Positions 6,526-7,961 of a DNA stretch of 7,961 bases are shown piece after piece. This DNA is from an uncultured Oribacterium sp. (GTDB lineage Bacteria; Bacillota; Clostridia; Lachnospirales; Lachnospiraceae). The position numbers and the translations under genes were made by a program. Below the pieces are notes generated by a model, which made no database searches, had not been told where the DNA came from, and saw nothing but the letters and a program-made list of their open reading frames with translations. Every line of letters begins with the position of its first letter. Within the stretch, counting starts at the first letter, position 1. Where the stretch lies: NCBI GenBank assembly GCA_937927445.1, contig CALAOB010000015.1:1-7961 (forward strand), written 5' to 3'.

Positions 6526-6547
6526 TGTCTCCGGCGCTTTCTTTATC

Positions 6548-6576
6548 TTTATATTTCTGCGTAATTACGTTAAAAT
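6548..6576 (+). promoter_or_regulatory. Candidate promoter for the rightward nuclease-ATPase pair
   Basis: TTTATA (6548-6553), a 17-base spacer and TAAAAT (6571-6576) form a plausible but weak vegetative promoter, matching 4 of 6 and 5 of 6 consensus positions. An RNA start near 6583 would leave a leader of about 29 bases before the ATG at 6612. It is back to back with the asnS promoter in a 180-base divergent gap. Confidence 0.4.
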
Positions 6577-6611
6577 AAAGGGAACTATGAACTTTTAACA
6601 GGGGAGCTGTC

Positions 6612-7691
6612 ATGCGTTTTATTCATGTTGCGGATGTGCACTGGGGGATGGTGCCGGATGCGGATCAGCCGTGGGGCCGGGATCGTGCCAATGATATCAG
6701 GGCGACGTTTCGTCGTATCATCGAGAGGTGTCGGGAGTCGAATGTGGACTGTCTGTTCATCGCGGGGGATCTGTTTCACCGTCAGCCGATGAATAAGGAT
6801 CTGCAGGAGCTGAACTATCTGTTCGGGACGATTCCGTCGACGCACGTGGTGATCATCTCGGGGGAGCATGATCGGATCGAGGCGAACTCGGCGCTGCTGA
6901 GCTTCAACTGGAGTCCGAATGTTCACTGGATCCTCGAGGATACGCCGCAGTCGCTGTACTTCGATGATATCAATACCGAGGTGTTCGGCTTCTCCTACCA
7001 TACGCGTGAGCTGCGGGAGACGGTGATCGACGGAATCCATCCGGCGGAGGATGGCCACATCCACATCCTGCTGGCGCACGGCGGTGACCGGGACCACATG
7101 CCGGTGGAGACAGAGACATTGGCCGCACTGCCCTTCGACTATGTCGCCCTCGGGCACATCCACAAGCCGACCGAGCTCGTCGAGCGCCGTGTGATCTATG
7201 CGGGCACGCCGGAGTCGCTCGAGCAGAGTGAGACCGGGGCGCACGGCATCTACGTCGGGGACATCCACCCGATCACGCACCGGATCCAGAAGCTGGAGTT
7301 CGTGCCACTCGCGGCGGCGAGCTATGTTCCGCTGCAGATCGCGGTGACGGAGCGCACGTCGAACGAGGAGCTGCAGCGCCTGATCTCCGCGGAGATTGAG
7401 AAGCGGGGCACGCAGAATATCTACCGGCTGCGCATCACGGGGAAGCATGATCCGGAGGTGAGCTTCGATCTCGCACCGCTCCGGGAGCGCTACCGCATCG
7501 TGACGGTCGAGGACGTGTCCGAGCCACAGTACGATTTCGTCGCGCTGTACCGGGAGCATCCGTCCGACATGATCGGCTTTTACATCCGGAAGCTTCTGCG
7601 GGAGAATCCGGATGACATGAGTGAAATCGAGAAGAAGGCGCTGTTCTATGGTATTCATGCGCTGCTGCAGTCGCAGAAAGGAGGTCTGTGA
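6612..7691 (+). CDS. Metallophosphoesterase, DNA repair exonuclease of the SbcD/Mre11/YhaO type
   Basis: This family uses two metal ions (usually manganese) to cut DNA ends and works with an SMC-like ATPase partner. The 359-residue protein shows the phosphoesterase motifs in order: ADVHWG with D8 and H10, AGDLFH with D53, SGEHD at 83-87, LLAHGGD with H156, and ALGHIHKP with H182 and H184. YAGTPESLEQSE (196-207) is the family's Y-x-GSPE-like segment after the last motif. In the third motif E85 replaces the asparagine of the usual GNHD/E, an unusual change at a metal-contacting position. The C-terminal part, from about 235, is a partner-binding or capping region that I cannot assign further. 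The start has an AGGGGAG site. The next gene overlaps by one base (TGATG), as for Bacillus yhaO-yhaN. YhaO-like is more likely than true SbcD, from the partner's sequence; the exact subfamily is inference. Confidence 0.88.
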   Translation: MRFIHVADVHWGMVPDADQPWGRDRANDIRATFRRIIERCRESNVDCLFIAGDLFHRQPMNKDLQELNYLFGTIPSTHVVIISGEHDRIEANSALLSFNWSPNVHWILEDTPQSLYFDDINTEVFGFSYHTRELRETVIDGIHPAEDGHIHILLAHGGDRDHMPVETETLAALPFDYVALGHIHKPTELVERRVIYAGTPESLEQSETGAHGIYVGDIHPITHRIQKLEFVPLAAASYVPLQIAVTERTSNEELQRLISAEIEKRGTQNIYRLRITGKHDPEVSFDLAPLRERYRIVTVEDVSEPQYDFVALYREHPSDMIGFYIRKLLRENPDDMSEIEKKALFYGIHALLQSQKGGL

Positions 7692-7961
7692 TGCGATTGA
7701 TCGACCTCCATATCGACGGCTTCGGCAAGTTCCACGACCTGGATCTCCGCTTCGCCGAGGGCATGAACATCCTGTACGGGCACAACGAGGCCGGCAAGTC
7801 GACGCTGCATGCGTTTCTGCAGGCGATGCTCTACGGGCTCGAGCGGCGGCCCGGCGTCGGGAGCGCCGCGAAGCTGCACAAGAAGTACCGGCCGTGGGAT
7901 GCGCCGGAGCGTTTCGGCGGGACGCTGCGCCTCGCGCATGAGGGGCAGGTCTACCGGATCG
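7691..7961 (+). CDS. P-loop ATPase of the YhaN/SbcC/RecF type, N-terminus (cut by window edge)
   Basis: This is the probable ATPase partner of the upstream nuclease. The first 90 residues are visible. They open with MRLIDLHIDGFGKFHDLDL, the usual first strand of SMC/RecF-type ATPases, and carry a Walker A motif at 30-38 (GHNEAGKST, with K36). The NEAGKST form, then MLYGLERRPG and YRPWDAPERFGGTL (73 onward), resemble YhaN-type ATPases, which carry a long coiled coil and a Walker B/signature region near the C-terminus. These would lie beyond the edge. The ATG at 7691 shares its A with the stop of the nuclease gene (TGATG), and AAAGGAGGT precedes it, an almost perfect ribosome site, so translation is coupled. 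Family is clear; the subfamily is inferred from the pairing. Confidence 0.88.
   Translation, partial: MRLIDLHIDGFGKFHDLDLRFAEGMNILYGHNEAGKSTLHAFLQAMLYGLERRPGVGSAAKLHKKYRPWDAPERFGGTLRLAHEGQVYRI

Noticed and set aside
6585..7658. Minus-strand open frame of 357 codons
   Set aside because: It is antisense to the metallophosphoesterase gene; the product is His/Arg/Leu/Asp-rich without domains.

Overview
The window looks like a chromosomal core region of an anaerobic Firmicute of class Clostridia, probably a GC-richer member of the Lachnospiraceae. The reasons are the paired glgC/glgD genes, spoVG, the longer (463-residue) type of asparaginyl-tRNA synthetase, strong GGAGG-type ribosome sites, and a divergent SbcD/YhaO-like nuclease with its AAA ATPase partner. 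The family assignment is inference. No mobile element, CRISPR array, rRNA or tRNA gene is visible, and I see no undescribed multi-gene system.

Layout, left to right. From 1 to 6431 every gene is on the minus strand, so transcription runs leftward. The order of transcription is asnS (5040-6431, own promoter, strong terminator), then glgC-glgD-spoVG (2127-4810, one promoter, ATGA overlap between glgC and glgD, strong terminator), then pth and mfd (1-1932, with a promoter candidate before pth). mfd is cut by the left edge after about 400 codons. From 6612 to the right edge the strand switches: a metallophosphoesterase of the SbcD/YhaO type and a P-loop ATPase of the YhaN/SbcC type overlap by one base, and the ATPase is cut by the right edge after about 90 codons.

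Function. GlgC and GlgD make ADP-glucose for glycogen synthesis. GlgC keeps the catalytic motifs, while GlgD has a broken nucleotide loop and looks like the regulatory partner. SpoVG is a small nucleic-acid-binding regulator co-transcribed with them. Pth recycles peptidyl-tRNAs, AsnS charges tRNA-Asn, and Mfd couples repair to stalled transcription. The right-hand pair is a likely DNA end-processing or repair nuclease.

Points worth a second look: the order spoVG-pth-mfd echoes the Bacillus spoVG-glmU-prs-ctc-pth-mfd cluster, with a different sugar-nucleotide pyrophosphorylase pair beside spoVG. The nuclease has GEHD where the family normally has GNHD or GNHE. Three AT-rich repeats phased at 21-22 bp lie upstream of the glgC promoter. 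A 12-bp perfect inverted repeat without a T-tract sits between pth and mfd. All gaps between genes are under 300 bases.
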